Shown here: piece by piece, positions 34,514-43,388 of the stretch | Position numbering within the stretch: position 1 is the stretch's first letter | Layout of the letters: the number at the start of each line of letters is the position of its first letter | Assembly: GCA_002482545.1 (NCBI GenBank) | Contig: DLGF01000009.1 | Location: 62,001 to 126,000 of the forward strand | Reading direction: 5' to 3' | Origin: Sporomusaceae bacterium UBA7701 | GTDB taxonomy: Bacteria > Bacillota > Negativicutes > Sporomusales > UBA7701 | DNA length: 64,000 bases | The notes under the pieces: generated by a model | The model's input: only the letters and a program-made list of their open reading frames with translations | Told to the model about the DNA's origin: nothing | Databases searched by the model: none | Program-made: the position numbers and the translations under genes

Positions 34514-35014
34514 CTATTTCCGCTCTTCCGGCCGGGCCAGGGCGAGATTGATGTGGCAATAGCCGCCCGGCGTTTTCTCGAGATACTCCTGGTGATATTC
34601 TTCCGCCGGGAAGAAGCGCCGGAGCGCTTCGACCTCCACGACAATAGGGTTGGCGTGGCCTGCCTGCATAGCCTGCAGGAAATTCTCGATTACAGCCCGG
34701 TCCGCCTCTTCCTCATAATAAATTCCGGTGCGATATTGGGTTCCCTGATCCGGCCCCTGGCGGTTGAGGGTCGTGGGATCAATGATCCGGAAATAGTGTT
34801 CGAGCACCTTTTGCAGCGGCAGCACCCTTTCGTCGTAGCTCACTTCACAAATCTCGGCATGTCCTGTCGCGCCCGAGCATACCTCCCGGTAAGTCGGATC
34901 GTCCGTCGATCCCTGGCCGTAGCCGACCCGGGTGGCAATCACGCCTCTGAGCTGCCGGAAATAGGCCTCGACACCCCAGAAGCAGCCTCCTGCCAACCAA
35001 AGCTTGCGCATCAT
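34514..35014 (-). CDS. msrA: Peptide-methionine (S)-S-oxide reductase
   Basis: The 166-residue enzyme has the catalytic Cys in LAGGCFWGVEAYF near residue 11, GHAEICEVSYDE and the family end-motif AEEYHQEYLEKTPGGYCHI. It repairs methionine sulfoxide, using thioredoxin. Two ATG codons stand in tandem after AGGAGG; the first (5 nt away) or the second (8 nt) could start. MsrB is not fused to it, unlike in many Firmicutes. Confidence 0.95.
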   Translation of the reverse strand: MMRKLWLAGGCFWGVEAYFRQLRGVIATRVGYGQGSTDDPTYREVCSGATGHAEICEVSYDERVLPLQKVLEHYFRIIDPTTLNRQGPDQGTQYRTGIYYEEEADRAVIENFLQAMQAGHANPIVVEVEALRRFFPAEEYHQEYLEKTPGGYCHINLALARPEERK

Positions 35015-35156
35015 CCCGACCTCCTTTCGCGTCCGTTATCTTCTATTGTACCATACGCAGCCGCGCCATACTCGCCGCGACTGGCGAAATAATTACCAAT
35101 GCCGCGCCGGGTCTTCCTCCGCCCATCCGTTCGGCACGATCCGAATAGTACGAACT

Positions 35157-35190
35157 ATAAAAATAAGGAAGGCCGGTGAACCGGCCTTCC
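35157..35190 (-). terminator. Terminator after the chemoreceptor gene
   Basis: GGAAGGCCGG/CCGGCCTTCC arms with a 4-nt loop followed by TTATTTTTA on the minus strand. Confidence 0.85.
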
Positions 35191-35216
35191 ACAGATTGAA
35201 GACAACCCTGGTTTCA

Positions 35217-37184
35217 TTAAATGGTAAACTTCCGCACCACGGCTTGCAGATCTTCGGCGATTTTGGCCAAAGCCTGGCTCGACGCCGCAATCTCCTGCAT
35301 GGACGCCGACTGCTCTTCGGTGGCGGCGGAAACTGTTTCCGCGTTGCCGGCGGCGTTTTTGCTGATCTGGTCGATCGCCTGAACCGAGGCGACCACCTGC
35401 TGACTGCCGCTGGCCACCTGCCGGATGGCGGCGGAAATGCCCCGTATCTGGTCAGACATAAGACTAATCTGTTTGGCGATATCGCGGAAGGTGTTGCCGG
35501 CATCCCCGACCACCTGGATGCCGCTCCGGACATCCTCGACCCCGGAGGCCATCGCCGTCACGGCGCTGTCAATGCCCGCCTGGTTGGCGGCAATGAGATC
35601 GGCGATTTGTTTGGCGGCGTCATGGGACTGTTCAGCCAGCTTCCTGACTTCCTCGGCGACTACCGCAAAGCCGCGGCCGTGCTCGCCGGCGCGGGCGGCC
35701 TCGATGGCGGCGTTCAGCGCCAGCAAATTGGTCTGGCTGGCGATCGTGCCGATCAGATCGACAATCTCGCCAATCTGCTGCGAGCTTGCCGACAGTTGAT
35801 CCACCGACTTTTGCACCTGCTCCGTGCCCTGGGCAATGTTCTTCATCTGCAGAACAGCCTTCTCGACCGACGCTTTGCCGGCTTCGGTGGCTTCCACGGT
35901 TTTATTGGTGGCCTGAGCCACGCTGTCGGCCGTTGCGGCGATGTTCTGAATGCTGGAGGTAATTTCGCCCACCACCGAGGAGGCTTTATGCACCGCTTCA
36001 ACCTGCTGGTTGGCCCCGGTGGCCACCTCGACGATGGATGTAGCCACGAGCGTGGCCGCCTGAGCACATTGCTCGGCGCTGGCGGTTAATTCTTCGGAAG
36101 AGGCGGCAACCTGCTCGGAAGACTGAACAACATTTTTGATAAGGCCCCGCAGGTTCTGCGTCATGGTATTGAAGGCGCGGGCCAGTTGGCCCAGCTCGTC
36201 CTGGGAATCAATCTCCAGCGACCGGACGGTAAGGTTGCCGGCGGCCAGGCTTGCGGCGCTCACCGTCAGCGCCGCAAGCTGGGCGGTGATTTTACGGGAG
36301 AACAGCCAGCCCACTAGGCCGGACAGCAGAATAGCAAGCAGGGAGATGACCAGGAACGTGTATTTTAGACTGGCCACCTGCCCATAAACGTCATCCGCGT
36401 TTACGGCGATAGCCATAATCCAGCCGGTGGAAGGGACTTTGGTGAACAGCATCAGCTTGTCTACACCCTCGTAGCCATAGCTGACCGACCCGTGATCTTG
36501 GGCCACCATGGTCGCGAAGACGTCTTTCAGGGCCGGGTTGTCCTTCATATTCTTGGATATTTCGTTGGCGTCGGGATGGGCCAGGATAATCCCGTTCGGG
36601 TCGATCAGGAGCGCATAGCCTTTGCCGTGCAGGTGGACGTCTTTCAATTGATCGGTAAGGATGGCGAGCGAAATGTCGATGCCGACAACGCCCCGTAAGG
36701 CTCCGGCAGTACTCTTGAGCGGAGTGGCGGCCGATATGACGTATTTATTGGTGAGTACATCGACATAGGCATCGGTGAAAATAAGACTGTTCTTTTCCTT
36801 GGCGGCTTTATACCAGCCGCGGGTCCGCGGATCAAAGCCCGCCGGAAGAGCCGACTGGGCGCCTTCGATAAATTTACCGTCTTCCAGCCCTACATAAAGG
36901 TCCTGCAAGGCCGGATCCTCCTTGTAACTGTGCATATATTCAACCGGAATGGACCCGTCGCCCAGCACCCTGCGAACCGTCTCGCTGGCGTTCAAGGCTG
37001 TCTGGGCTTTCCGGAGCAACCAGCCGTCCAGCTGTTTGGCCTGCGAATCGGCCAGCAGGGCCATCTCGGACTCGATGCTCCGCGTGACTTCTTTCTGTGC
37101 AAAATAATAGCCGATGGTCGAGACCGCCAACAACGAAACGGCGGTCACAACCGTAAACAGTAGAAATTTGACTCTCAGCTTCAT
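35217..37184 (-). CDS. Methyl-accepting chemotaxis protein with Cache sensor
   Basis: The 655-residue receptor has a membrane segment near residues 7-28, a dCache-type extracytoplasmic domain (about 35-270, with PRTRGWYKAA and VVGIDISL landmarks), a second membrane segment near 280-302, HAMP (about 303-355) and a signalling domain whose hairpin tip is EAARAGEHGRGFAVVAEEVR. The Cache pattern suggests a small carboxylate or amino-acid ligand. It has no NWETF-like C-terminal pentapeptide. The ATG at 37184 follows GGGAGG; the upstream frame extension has no site. Confidence 0.94.
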   Translation of the reverse strand: MKLRVKFLLFTVVTAVSLLAVSTIGYYFAQKEVTRSIESEMALLADSQAKQLDGWLLRKAQTALNASETVRRVLGDGSIPVEYMHSYKEDPALQDLYVGLEDGKFIEGAQSALPAGFDPRTRGWYKAAKEKNSLIFTDAYVDVLTNKYVISAATPLKSTAGALRGVVGIDISLAILTDQLKDVHLHGKGYALLIDPNGIILAHPDANEISKNMKDNPALKDVFATMVAQDHGSVSYGYEGVDKLMLFTKVPSTGWIMAIAVNADDVYGQVASLKYTFLVISLLAILLSGLVGWLFSRKITAQLAALTVSAASLAAGNLTVRSLEIDSQDELGQLARAFNTMTQNLRGLIKNVVQSSEQVAASSEELTASAEQCAQAATLVATSIVEVATGANQQVEAVHKASSVVGEITSSIQNIAATADSVAQATNKTVEATEAGKASVEKAVLQMKNIAQGTEQVQKSVDQLSASSQQIGEIVDLIGTIASQTNLLALNAAIEAARAGEHGRGFAVVAEEVRKLAEQSHDAAKQIADLIAANQAGIDSAVTAMASGVEDVRSGIQVVGDAGNTFRDIAKQISLMSDQIRGISAAIRQVASGSQQVVASVQAIDQISKNAAGNAETVSAATEEQSASMQEIAASSQALAKIAEDLQAVVRKFTI

Positions 37185-37556
37185 ACCAATTTCCTCCCGC
37201 AAATTAAAATTCCACAAAATAAATTCCGGCATAAAAGTGCGTTCAGCTTCTCTCTAAAATTCGAACACAGGCTGTCCCAGGAAAAGAGCCGTTGCCCAAT
37301 AATTCAATGTCCACAGCGGCATTTCCCGGTAAATTTATCACTCCCGTTCACCTGTCAATCGTTATCGTTATCTAACAAAATCTTACTATTCCCAAGATAT
37401 TTTGTCCACATAATTCTTTCCAAATCGACACTATTTCCCAGGAAAGTACGTGATGCCTTTTATTGATATTTTTTTGTGCGCAGTCATCAGAAAATAAACA
37501 AAGCACCCCCAGGCCCACGGGCCGGAAGCGCTAATAATTTATCGACTTATGTCAAT
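37185..37556. other. Gene-free region between chemoreceptor and deacetylase genes
   Basis: It holds the deacetylase terminator at 37499-37532 and the chemoreceptor 5' region. I found no clear sigma-A or sigma-28 promoter. The rest is A/T-rich with no recognised element. Confidence 0.45.
37499..37532 (-). terminator. Terminator of the polysaccharide deacetylase gene
   Basis: AGCGCTTCCGGCCC pairs with GGGCCTGGGGGTGCT with a few G-T pairs, followed by TTGTTTATTTTC on the minus strand. Confidence 0.7.
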
Positions 37557-38330
37557 TTACTGATAGGGTTCTACATTTAAAAGCTCGGGAATGGTAACCA
37601 AGGTATACCCCTGCTCTCTCAGCCCGTCGATAATTTCCGGCAGGGCTTGCACGGTCCCGCCAAGATGAGGATTGGCGCCGTCGTGCTGCAGAACGATGAA
37701 GCCATTCTTCATCTTCGGTAAAATCCGCTGTTTCACGGTTCGCGAATCATATCCCTTCCAGTCCTCGGTGTCCAGTGACCATAAGACGATAATCTCTCCT
37801 TTGGCATAGACGAGCTTGTCCACCGTCGGGTTGTGAAAGCCGAAAGGCGGTCGGACGAGCCGGGGACGCTTTCCGGTAATGTTTTGGACAATGTTCGCGC
37901 ACTCGTCCAGCTCTTTATCCGCCTTGGGCGAACCCACTGTCGCCAGGTTCACGTGGTCAAACGTATGATTGCCGATAACATGGCCCTCGGCGTCGATGCG
38001 GCGAAGCATGTCCGGACATCTTTGCGCCTGCGAGCCGAGCACAAAAAAGGTTGCCTTCACGCCCTTCCGGTTTAAAATATCGAGTATTTTGGGAGTCCAG
38101 ATGTTGTCCGGCCCGTCGTCGAAGGTCAGCGCCACCTTTTTGTCCTGCGCGCTGCCCGCCCAGTACAGCCTTCCGGGAATATTCTGCCCGCGTTTAAACT
38201 GGGCGTCGGCTGCCGAAGCCGCATTCCCGACATCCGACTGGATCGAAGTCTCCGGCTTCTGGGCCGGAGTGCAGGCTGCCAGCCACAACGCGGCCACAAC
38301 CAAAACGGCAATCTTCCATGTCGAGCGCAA
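37557..38330 (-). CDS. Polysaccharide deacetylase (NodB) lipoprotein
   Basis: The 257-residue protein has a lipoprotein signal with WLAACT, then a NodB domain from about residue 62. The catalytic Asp pair is in LTFDDGPDN, the metal-binding His pair in GNHTFDHVN, and RPPFG follows. The late motif is IVLQHDG. Family-4 carbohydrate esterases of this kind deacetylate peptidoglycan or other N-acetyl-glycans; PdaA-type sporulation enzymes are relatives. Its target here is not determined. Confidence 0.92.
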   Translation of the reverse strand: MRSTWKIAVLVVAALWLAACTPAQKPETSIQSDVGNAASAADAQFKRGQNIPGRLYWAGSAQDKKVALTFDDGPDNIWTPKILDILNRKGVKATFFVLGSQAQRCPDMLRRIDAEGHVIGNHTFDHVNLATVGSPKADKELDECANIVQNITGKRPRLVRPPFGFHNPTVDKLVYAKGEIIVLWSLDTEDWKGYDSRTVKQRILPKMKNGFIVLQHDGANPHLGGTVQALPEIIDGLREQGYTLVTIPELLNVEPYQ

Positions 38331-38402
38331 GTCAAAACCACCCCTGGCTTAACATGCCACGCGCGGTTTGGTTCTATGCCAGGCCAAATTTGCCATGGCG
38401 GT

Positions 38403-39452
38403 TTAGCGGCATTTCCGGGGGACTCCTCTTCGTTCCGCCCGTACTTTTATCAGTTCCCCGACGATACTGACGGCGATTTCTTCCGGGGTCTCCGCCCCGA
38501 TGTCCGTTCCGATCGGCGAATGCACCCGGGCAAAATCCTCCGGGCGAAACCCCTTTTTTTCGAGCGAGGAATAGAGTTTATCCCGTTTCCGCCGGCTCCC
38601 GATCATCCCGATATAGCCGGCCGCCGTGCGGAGCGCCTGGGCCAGCACAGCCTCGTCGTGAAGGTGCCCCCGGGTGACGATTACCATATAACTGTCCTCA
38701 TCCACCGGCAATTCCGGCAACCGGCCAAAGGTTTCGATCAGTCGGACGGCGGCGGCTTCGGGAAACCGGCGGCTATCGGCGAACTCCGCCCGGTCGTCCA
38801 GAACGGCGGTCTTGAACCCCACCGTCTCACATAGCGGCGCAAGCTTTTGCGACACATGCCCGGCTCCGAAGATATAAACGAGGCCCGCCCGGCGGAGCGG
38901 TTCCACGAGAACCCGCCGGCCGCCGTGCGGTTCGCGGTAAAGCGACACGGCATTGCAGCGGGACATCTCCAGCCAAGAATGAATATCTCCATCCGCGCAG
39001 CCAATCATACTGCCGTCGGCTTTCACCAGGGAGTGCCGCCCGTTTCGCTCCCCTTCGAGAAAGGTGAGCAGCCAGGCATTCTCGCCGGCGGCCAGCACCT
39101 CTGCCGCCGCCTGATAAACGCCATATTCGCCGGCCGCTTCGGCATCGACGAAATCCAGCAGGACCTCACCGCTGCCGCCGCAGATCATATCCATTCCAGC
39201 CACATCCTCGCCCTTCAGCGAAAAGGGATACATAAACCCCTTCCCTGACCGGAACACATCCCCGGCCCGGGAAATCGCCTCGGCTTCCAGCTGGCCGCCG
39301 CCGATCGTGCCGTAAATTGTGCCGTCGGGCCCGACGGCCATCTTGGCGCCCGCGGTCCGAGGCGCCGAGCCGTCCGAGCTGATAATCGTCGCCACCACCA
39401 AACTTTTTTTCTCGCTTAAAAGGCGGGCCATATCCTGAAACAATTTCTGCAT
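38403..39452 (-). CDS. XdhC/CoxI family protein (molybdoenzyme accessory)
   Basis: The 349-residue protein has an XdhC/CoxI N-terminal domain (SLVVATIISSDGSAPRTAGAKM near residue 18, then GTIGGGQLEAEA) and a C-terminal Rossmann domain (LVYIFGAGHVSQKLAPLC, YIGMIGSRRKRDK, IHSPIGTDIGAETPEEIAVSI in part). XdhC proteins load sulfurated molybdenum cofactor into xanthine dehydrogenase-type enzymes. No such enzyme is in this window. The ATG at 39452 follows GGGGGGAG; the frame reaches 44 codons further upstream without a site. Confidence 0.88.
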   Translation of the reverse strand: MQKLFQDMARLLSEKKSLVVATIISSDGSAPRTAGAKMAVGPDGTIYGTIGGGQLEAEAISRAGDVFRSGKGFMYPFSLKGEDVAGMDMICGGSGEVLLDFVDAEAAGEYGVYQAAAEVLAAGENAWLLTFLEGERNGRHSLVKADGSMIGCADGDIHSWLEMSRCNAVSLYREPHGGRRVLVEPLRRAGLVYIFGAGHVSQKLAPLCETVGFKTAVLDDRAEFADSRRFPEAAAVRLIETFGRLPELPVDEDSYMVIVTRGHLHDEAVLAQALRTAAGYIGMIGSRRKRDKLYSSLEKKGFRPEDFARVHSPIGTDIGAETPEEIAVSIVGELIKVRAERRGVPRKCR

Positions 39453-39612
39453 GCGCGCTCCCCCCAACACTGAGATTACGCAGACGCCGTACGCGGGTGA
39501 GACATACGGCTTTCTCTCCGGGCCGGCTGCACTGCTGCCTAAAAATTCTCCATCGCCGCTGCCATTCCTTCCATAAATATCCATTTAATAATGAAACAAC
39601 CGCCACTGCGCA

Positions 39613-39640
39613 AGAAAAGAGCGCTCATGAATGAGCGCCC
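39613..39640 (-). terminator. Terminator of the MarR-ABC exporter operon
   Basis: GGCGCTCAT/ATGAGCGCTC arms followed by TTTTC on the minus strand, about 10 nt after the permease stop. Confidence 0.8.
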
Positions 39641-39647
39641 TTCTTGC

Positions 39648-40466
39648 CTATTTATTCAAAATACGCGGGAACAACAGCGTATTCACGCCGATCATGACCA
39701 GCGAGGCGACGATCAGCACGCCCCAGTCCAGCAGGAGATGGGACTCGGCGGCATGCAGCAGGAGATTGCGCAGCCCGTCAACCAGGTAACTCATCGGATT
39801 GATTTTAGCCACCACCTGCAGCCACGGCGGCATGATGGCGATGGGGTAGATGGCGCTCGACGAGAAAAACAGCGGCATCGTGATAAGTTGCCCAATGCCC
39901 AGCATCCGTTCCCGCGTTTTCATAAGGGAGGCGATAGCCATCGACATCCCGGCGAAGAACACCCCTCCGAGTATAACGGTCAGGAGCACGCCGAGAATAC
40001 TCAGGATGTTCCAGTCAAGCGGTATGTTAAGCAGCAGCGAAAGCAGAATCATAATCCCCACCTGGCTGATGGAACGAAAAGAAGCGGACAGCATCTTGCC
40101 GATAATCATCGCCGACGGGGGGATGGGCGTGCACATGATTTTCTGCAGCAGCCCCATATCCCGGTCCCACAAGATGGAGATGCCGTAAAAAATGGAAATA
40201 AAGGTTATGGATTGAGCAAAGACCCCCGGAGCCAGAAAAGCCTCATAACTGACATTGCCGGTCGGAATCCCCCGGATCCGGCCAAGCGACTGGCCGAAGA
40301 TCACCAGCCACAGGGCCGGCTGCACGCCGCGCATCAGAAGCTCGGTAGGGTCCTTCCAAAGCTTGCGGACATCCATTTCGACGATCGTCAGCACTTGTTT
40401 CACATATCTGAGCCATGGGCCGGCATTATCCCAGTCGTCTGGCGGTGCGGCGACTGCGTGTGACAT
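39648..40466 (-). CDS. ABC-2 type exporter permease
   Basis: The 272-residue protein has six membrane segments and the ABC-2 signatures RGVQPALWLVIFGQSLGR near residue 40 and MNPMSYLVDGLRNLLL near 230. It would form the membrane channel of a drug- or polymer-export ABC system with the adjacent ATPase. The ATG at 40466 follows GAGGGGGT and overlaps the ATPase 3' end by 41 nt, implying translational coupling. The longer frame adds 19 polar residues without a site. Confidence 0.9.
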   Translation of the reverse strand: MSHAVAAPPDDWDNAGPWLRYVKQVLTIVEMDVRKLWKDPTELLMRGVQPALWLVIFGQSLGRIRGIPTGNVSYEAFLAPGVFAQSITFISIFYGISILWDRDMGLLQKIMCTPIPPSAMIIGKMLSASFRSISQVGIMILLSLLLNIPLDWNILSILGVLLTVILGGVFFAGMSMAIASLMKTRERMLGIGQLITMPLFFSSSAIYPIAIMPPWLQVVAKINPMSYLVDGLRNLLLHAAESHLLLDWGVLIVASLVMIGVNTLLFPRILNK

Positions 40467-41229
40467 CCCGGATACCCCCTCTCTCGTTCTCGGCGTCCCC
40501 GGCAAAATAGGCAAAAATGTCATCCATGCTCGCCGCCGGGTTCCCCATCGCGTCGCGAAGCTGCTGGACCGTCCCGAGAGCCGCTATGCTCCCCTGGTTC
40601 ATGATCGCGATCCGGGCGCACAGGGCTTCGGCTTCCTCCATATAGTGAGTGGTCAGCAACACCGTCATACGGTAATGGCTGCGGAGGGTTTCCAGGTGCT
40701 CCCATACCGCTTTGCGCGCCACCGGGTCAAGCCCCACGGTCGGTTCATCCAGAAAGAGGACTTTGGGCCGGTGCAGTATCGCCTGGCCGATCTCCAGCCG
40801 CCGGATCATTCCTCCCGAATAGGTTTTTACCTGGCGCTGGGCCACTTCCTCAAGACCTATGAGCTTGAGAATTTCCCAAATGCGCTCTTCGCGCACCGCT
40901 TGCCGCAGGCCATAGAGTTTGCCGAAAATCAGCAGATTTTCATAACCGGTCAAAACGCCGTCCACCGACAGCATCTGGGGCACATAGCCGATGGACTCCC
41001 TGACCCGCATCGGTTCCCGGGACAAGGGATGGCCGGCGATGACGACCTCTCCTTCGTCGCTGTTCAGCAGGGCGATCATCATCTTGATGGTCGTCGACTT
41101 GCCGGCTCCGTTGGGGCCCAGCAGCCCGAAGCACTCCCCGCCGAAAACCTCAAAACTGATGTCATCCACAGCCTGCACATCACCGAAACGCTTAGAGAGG
41201 TTCCGGACCTCCACGGCGACCTCGCTCAT
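40426..41229 (-). CDS. ABC transporter ATP-binding protein (drug-export type)
   Basis: The 267-residue ATPase has Walker A GPNGAGKST (about residue 38), a Q loop in YVPQ, signature YSGGMIRRLEIG, Walker B KVLFLDEPTVGLD and the H loop in LLTTHYMEEAE. The C-terminal extension (ASMDDIFAYFAGD) is typical of the DrrA/CcmA group. Its ATG directly follows the marR stop, and it overlaps the permease gene, so marR-ATPase-permease form one operon. Confidence 0.95.
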   Translation of the reverse strand: MSEVAVEVRNLSKRFGDVQAVDDISFEVFGGECFGLLGPNGAGKSTTIKMMIALLNSDEGEVVIAGHPLSREPMRVRESIGYVPQMLSVDGVLTGYENLLIFGKLYGLRQAVREERIWEILKLIGLEEVAQRQVKTYSGGMIRRLEIGQAILHRPKVLFLDEPTVGLDPVARKAVWEHLETLRSHYRMTVLLTTHYMEEAEALCARIAIMNQGSIAALGTVQQLRDAMGNPAASMDDIFAYFAGDAENERGGIRDVTRSRRTARRLG

Positions 41230-41679
41230 CTATTTTTCACCCCGCTTGGGAAAATATCCCGTCAATTTTCCCAGAAGCCCAACAAGCGTCCGCTGTTCCT
41301 CCGGGGACAACTCGTCGAAGGGCGCCGAGAGCGCCTCGATAAACCGGCCTTCGATCTGATGGATGGTATTGATCCCCTCGTCGGTCAGACTGACCACCCG
41401 CGCCCTGGCGTCAGTCGTTCCGGTCGAGCGGTATGCCAGGCCGACCTTTTCCAGCCGGTCGATCATCTGGGACATAGTACTGGAACGGACATTGAGATGG
41501 TCGGCCAGTTGGCCGATGGTCCGTCCGGGATGGCGGCGCAAATAGCGCAAGATCATCCACTGCACCCGGGTGATCAGGAAATCGCTGTGCTTCCCCTGGT
41601 CGAACTGTCCTGCCCGCACATGGCGGTTGATCGTCTGAATCAGCGAAAAAAAGTGTTCAATCATTTCATAGTGCGCCAT
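41230..41679 (-). CDS. MarR family transcriptional regulator
   Basis: The 149-residue protein has the MarR winged helix (ITRVQWMILRYLRRHPGRT, IGQLADHLNVRSSTMSQMIDRLEKVG, and the wing YRSTGTTDARARVVSLTDEG, in parts). It heads an operon with an ABC exporter, the usual arrangement for a repressor lifted by the exported compound. A palindrome inside its own promoter is the likely operator. The start ATG has GAGGTGAAG. Confidence 0.92.
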   Translation of the reverse strand: MAHYEMIEHFFSLIQTINRHVRAGQFDQGKHSDFLITRVQWMILRYLRRHPGRTIGQLADHLNVRSSTMSQMIDRLEKVGLAYRSTGTTDARARVVSLTDEGINTIHQIEGRFIEALSAPFDELSPEEQRTLVGLLGKLTGYFPKRGEK

Positions 41680-41701
41680 TTTTCTTCACCTCGCTAAAAC
41701 T

Positions 41702-41730
41702 ATTATATAGCGAAACTATATAATTTTCAA
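41702..41730 (-). promoter_or_regulatory. marR promoter with embedded operator
   Basis: Minus-strand TTGAAA and TATAAT are spaced by 17 bp. A perfect 9-bp inverted repeat, ATTATATAG/CTATATAAT around TTTCG (41702-41724), fills the spacer and -10. A MarR dimer bound here would block RNA polymerase. Confidence 0.8.
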
Positions 41731-41750
41731 ATGAATCCCCGCGTCTAAGC

Positions 41751-41777
41751 AAAAAAAAACAGGTGCCCTAGGGCACC
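41751..41777 (-). terminator. Terminator after lipA (end of the aco operon)
   Basis: GGTGCCCT/AGGGCACC palindrome followed by TGTTTTTTTTT on the minus strand, about 80 nt after the lipA stop. Confidence 0.88.
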
Positions 41778-41854
41778 CCGGTCTGCGGCGGTATAGGAAA
41801 TGACGTCCGTCCATATTTCCGCCGGCCTGCCGCGCGAAGCCGGAAAGCCCGGTG

Positions 41855-42724
41855 TCAAGCCCTCCGGCCGCCGGCCCAGGCGGCGGCGTGGTAGGAGCTG
41901 CGGACGAGGGGAGCGGCGGCGACATAGGTGAAACCGAGGGAATAGGCCATTTCCGCGTAGCTTTGGAAACGGTCGGGAGTTACGTATTCGGCCACCGCGA
42001 GATGGGCGGGCGACGGCCTGAGGTATTGGCCGACAGTGAGGGCCCGGACGCCGGCGGCGGCCAGGTCGGCGAATACGGCCCGGACTTCGGGCTCAGTCTC
42101 GCCCAGGCCGAGCATGATGCCGCTTTTGACGAGGGCGCGGCCGCGCCGGGCGGCGGCGGCCAGGACGGCGAGGGAACGGCGGTAGTCGGCTTGCGGCCTT
42201 ACCGCGCCGTAGAGGCGGGGCACTGTTTCGATGTTGTGGTTGAAGACTTCGGGACAGGCGTCGAGAACTATTTCCACTGCCGCGGCATCGCCGGCGAAGT
42301 CGGGAATGAGCACTTCCACGGTGCTGCCCGGAGTGGCCTGGCGGATGGCGTGGATGCAGGAGGCGAATTGTCCGGCGCCGCCGCGGGGCAGGTCGTCGCG
42401 GGTAACCGAGGTGATGACGGCATGGCGAAGCCCGAGGGCGGCGACCGCCCGGGCCACTTGGGCCGGTTCGGCCGGGTCGACGGCCGGCGGGGCGCCGTGG
42501 GGCACGGCGCAGAAGCGGCAATCGCGGGTGCAGGCATTGCCGAGGATGAGGAAAGTGGCGGTGCCGCTGCCGAAACATTCGCCGATATTCGGGCAGTGGG
42601 CGCTCTGGCAGACGGTGTTGAGGCTGAGGTCGGCGAGCAGGCCGCTGACTTGGGCAAAGGCGCCGCAGGAAGCAAGTCGCTGTTTCAGCCAGGGCGGACG
42701 CGGCGGCTGTTGTTGGCCGGTCAT
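41855..42724 (-). CDS. lipA: Lipoyl synthase
   Basis: This radical-SAM enzyme inserts two sulfurs into protein-bound octanoyl groups. The 289-residue protein has the auxiliary-cluster motif CQSAHCPNIGECF and the SAM-cluster CTRDCRFC near residue 75, and ends with an RSSYHA-type SSY motif that closes the auxiliary cluster. Its ATG overlaps the lipB TGA (ATGA), so the two are translationally coupled. Being in the aco operon links lipoate synthesis to the E2 subunit made upstream. Confidence 0.95.
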   Translation of the reverse strand: MTGQQQPPRPPWLKQRLASCGAFAQVSGLLADLSLNTVCQSAHCPNIGECFGSGTATFLILGNACTRDCRFCAVPHGAPPAVDPAEPAQVARAVAALGLRHAVITSVTRDDLPRGGAGQFASCIHAIRQATPGSTVEVLIPDFAGDAAAVEIVLDACPEVFNHNIETVPRLYGAVRPQADYRRSLAVLAAAARRGRALVKSGIMLGLGETEPEVRAVFADLAAAGVRALTVGQYLRPSPAHLAVAEYVTPDRFQSYAEMAYSLGFTYVAAAPLVRSSYHAAAWAGGRRA

Positions 42725-43386
42725 CTCCCGGACACCTCCTTGGGCTGGATGAGGGTACATGCGAAAACGGCGGCGATCTGAGCGGCAAGGGCAACGGCCA
42801 CTTCCGGCAGGGGTGCGGCGACGCCGGCGCGCCGGAGGCTGGTAACGCCGAAGTCGCGGATGCCGCAGGGGACGATGGCGGAAAAGAGGTTGAGATCATT
42901 TTCAATGTTGAGGGCGAAGCCGTGGCCGGTGATCCAGCGGCGGACGGATACGCCGATGGCGGCGACCTTTTCGTCTTCCAGCCAGACGCCGGTGTATTGG
43001 GGCTTGCGGCCGGCGGCAAGGCCATAGCCGGCCAGCGTGCGGATAATGGCTTCCTCAAGGCTTCGCACATACCAGTGAACATCCTGCCGCCAGCGGGCGA
43101 GGTTGAAGACGGGGTAGCCGACGAGCTGGCCGGGGTTGTGGCAGGTGATGTCGCCGCCGCGGTCGGTATGGACGACGTCGACGCCGCGCCGGGTGAGCCA
43201 TGCGGGGTCGGCCAGCAGGTTTCCGGCGCCGCCGCGGCGGCCGATGGTGATTACGGGGTGATGCTCCAGAAGGATGAGGACGCCGTCGCATCCGCCGGCG
43301 GCGACGAGGGCGCGGGCCTTTTGCTGCAAAGCCAGCCCGGTATCGTAGCCTTTGACACCGGGCTGGACGAGAAGACAACTGCGCAT
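42721..43386 (-). CDS. lipB: Octanoyl-[ACP]:protein N-octanoyltransferase
   Basis: The 221-residue enzyme transfers octanoate from ACP to E2 lipoyl domains. Motifs are LLEHHPVITIGRRGG, VHTDRGGDITCHNPGQLVGYP and the catalytic-loop GIRDFGVTSL, where LipB proteins usually have a Cys-Gly pair (here CGIRDFG). The ATG at 43386 follows GGAGGTG; the lpdA stop is 4 bp before it. It is unusual for a Firmicute to carry LipB rather than the LipM/LipL route, which fits transfer or the deep-branching Negativicutes. Confidence 0.94.
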   Translation of the reverse strand: MRSCLLVQPGVKGYDTGLALQQKARALVAAGGCDGVLILLEHHPVITIGRRGGAGNLLADPAWLTRRGVDVVHTDRGGDITCHNPGQLVGYPVFNLARWRQDVHWYVRSLEEAIIRTLAGYGLAAGRKPQYTGVWLEDEKVAAIGVSVRRWITGHGFALNIENDLNLFSAIVPCGIRDFGVTSLRRAGVAAPLPEVAVALAAQIAAVFACTLIQPKEVSGR

Positions 43387-43388
43387 AA

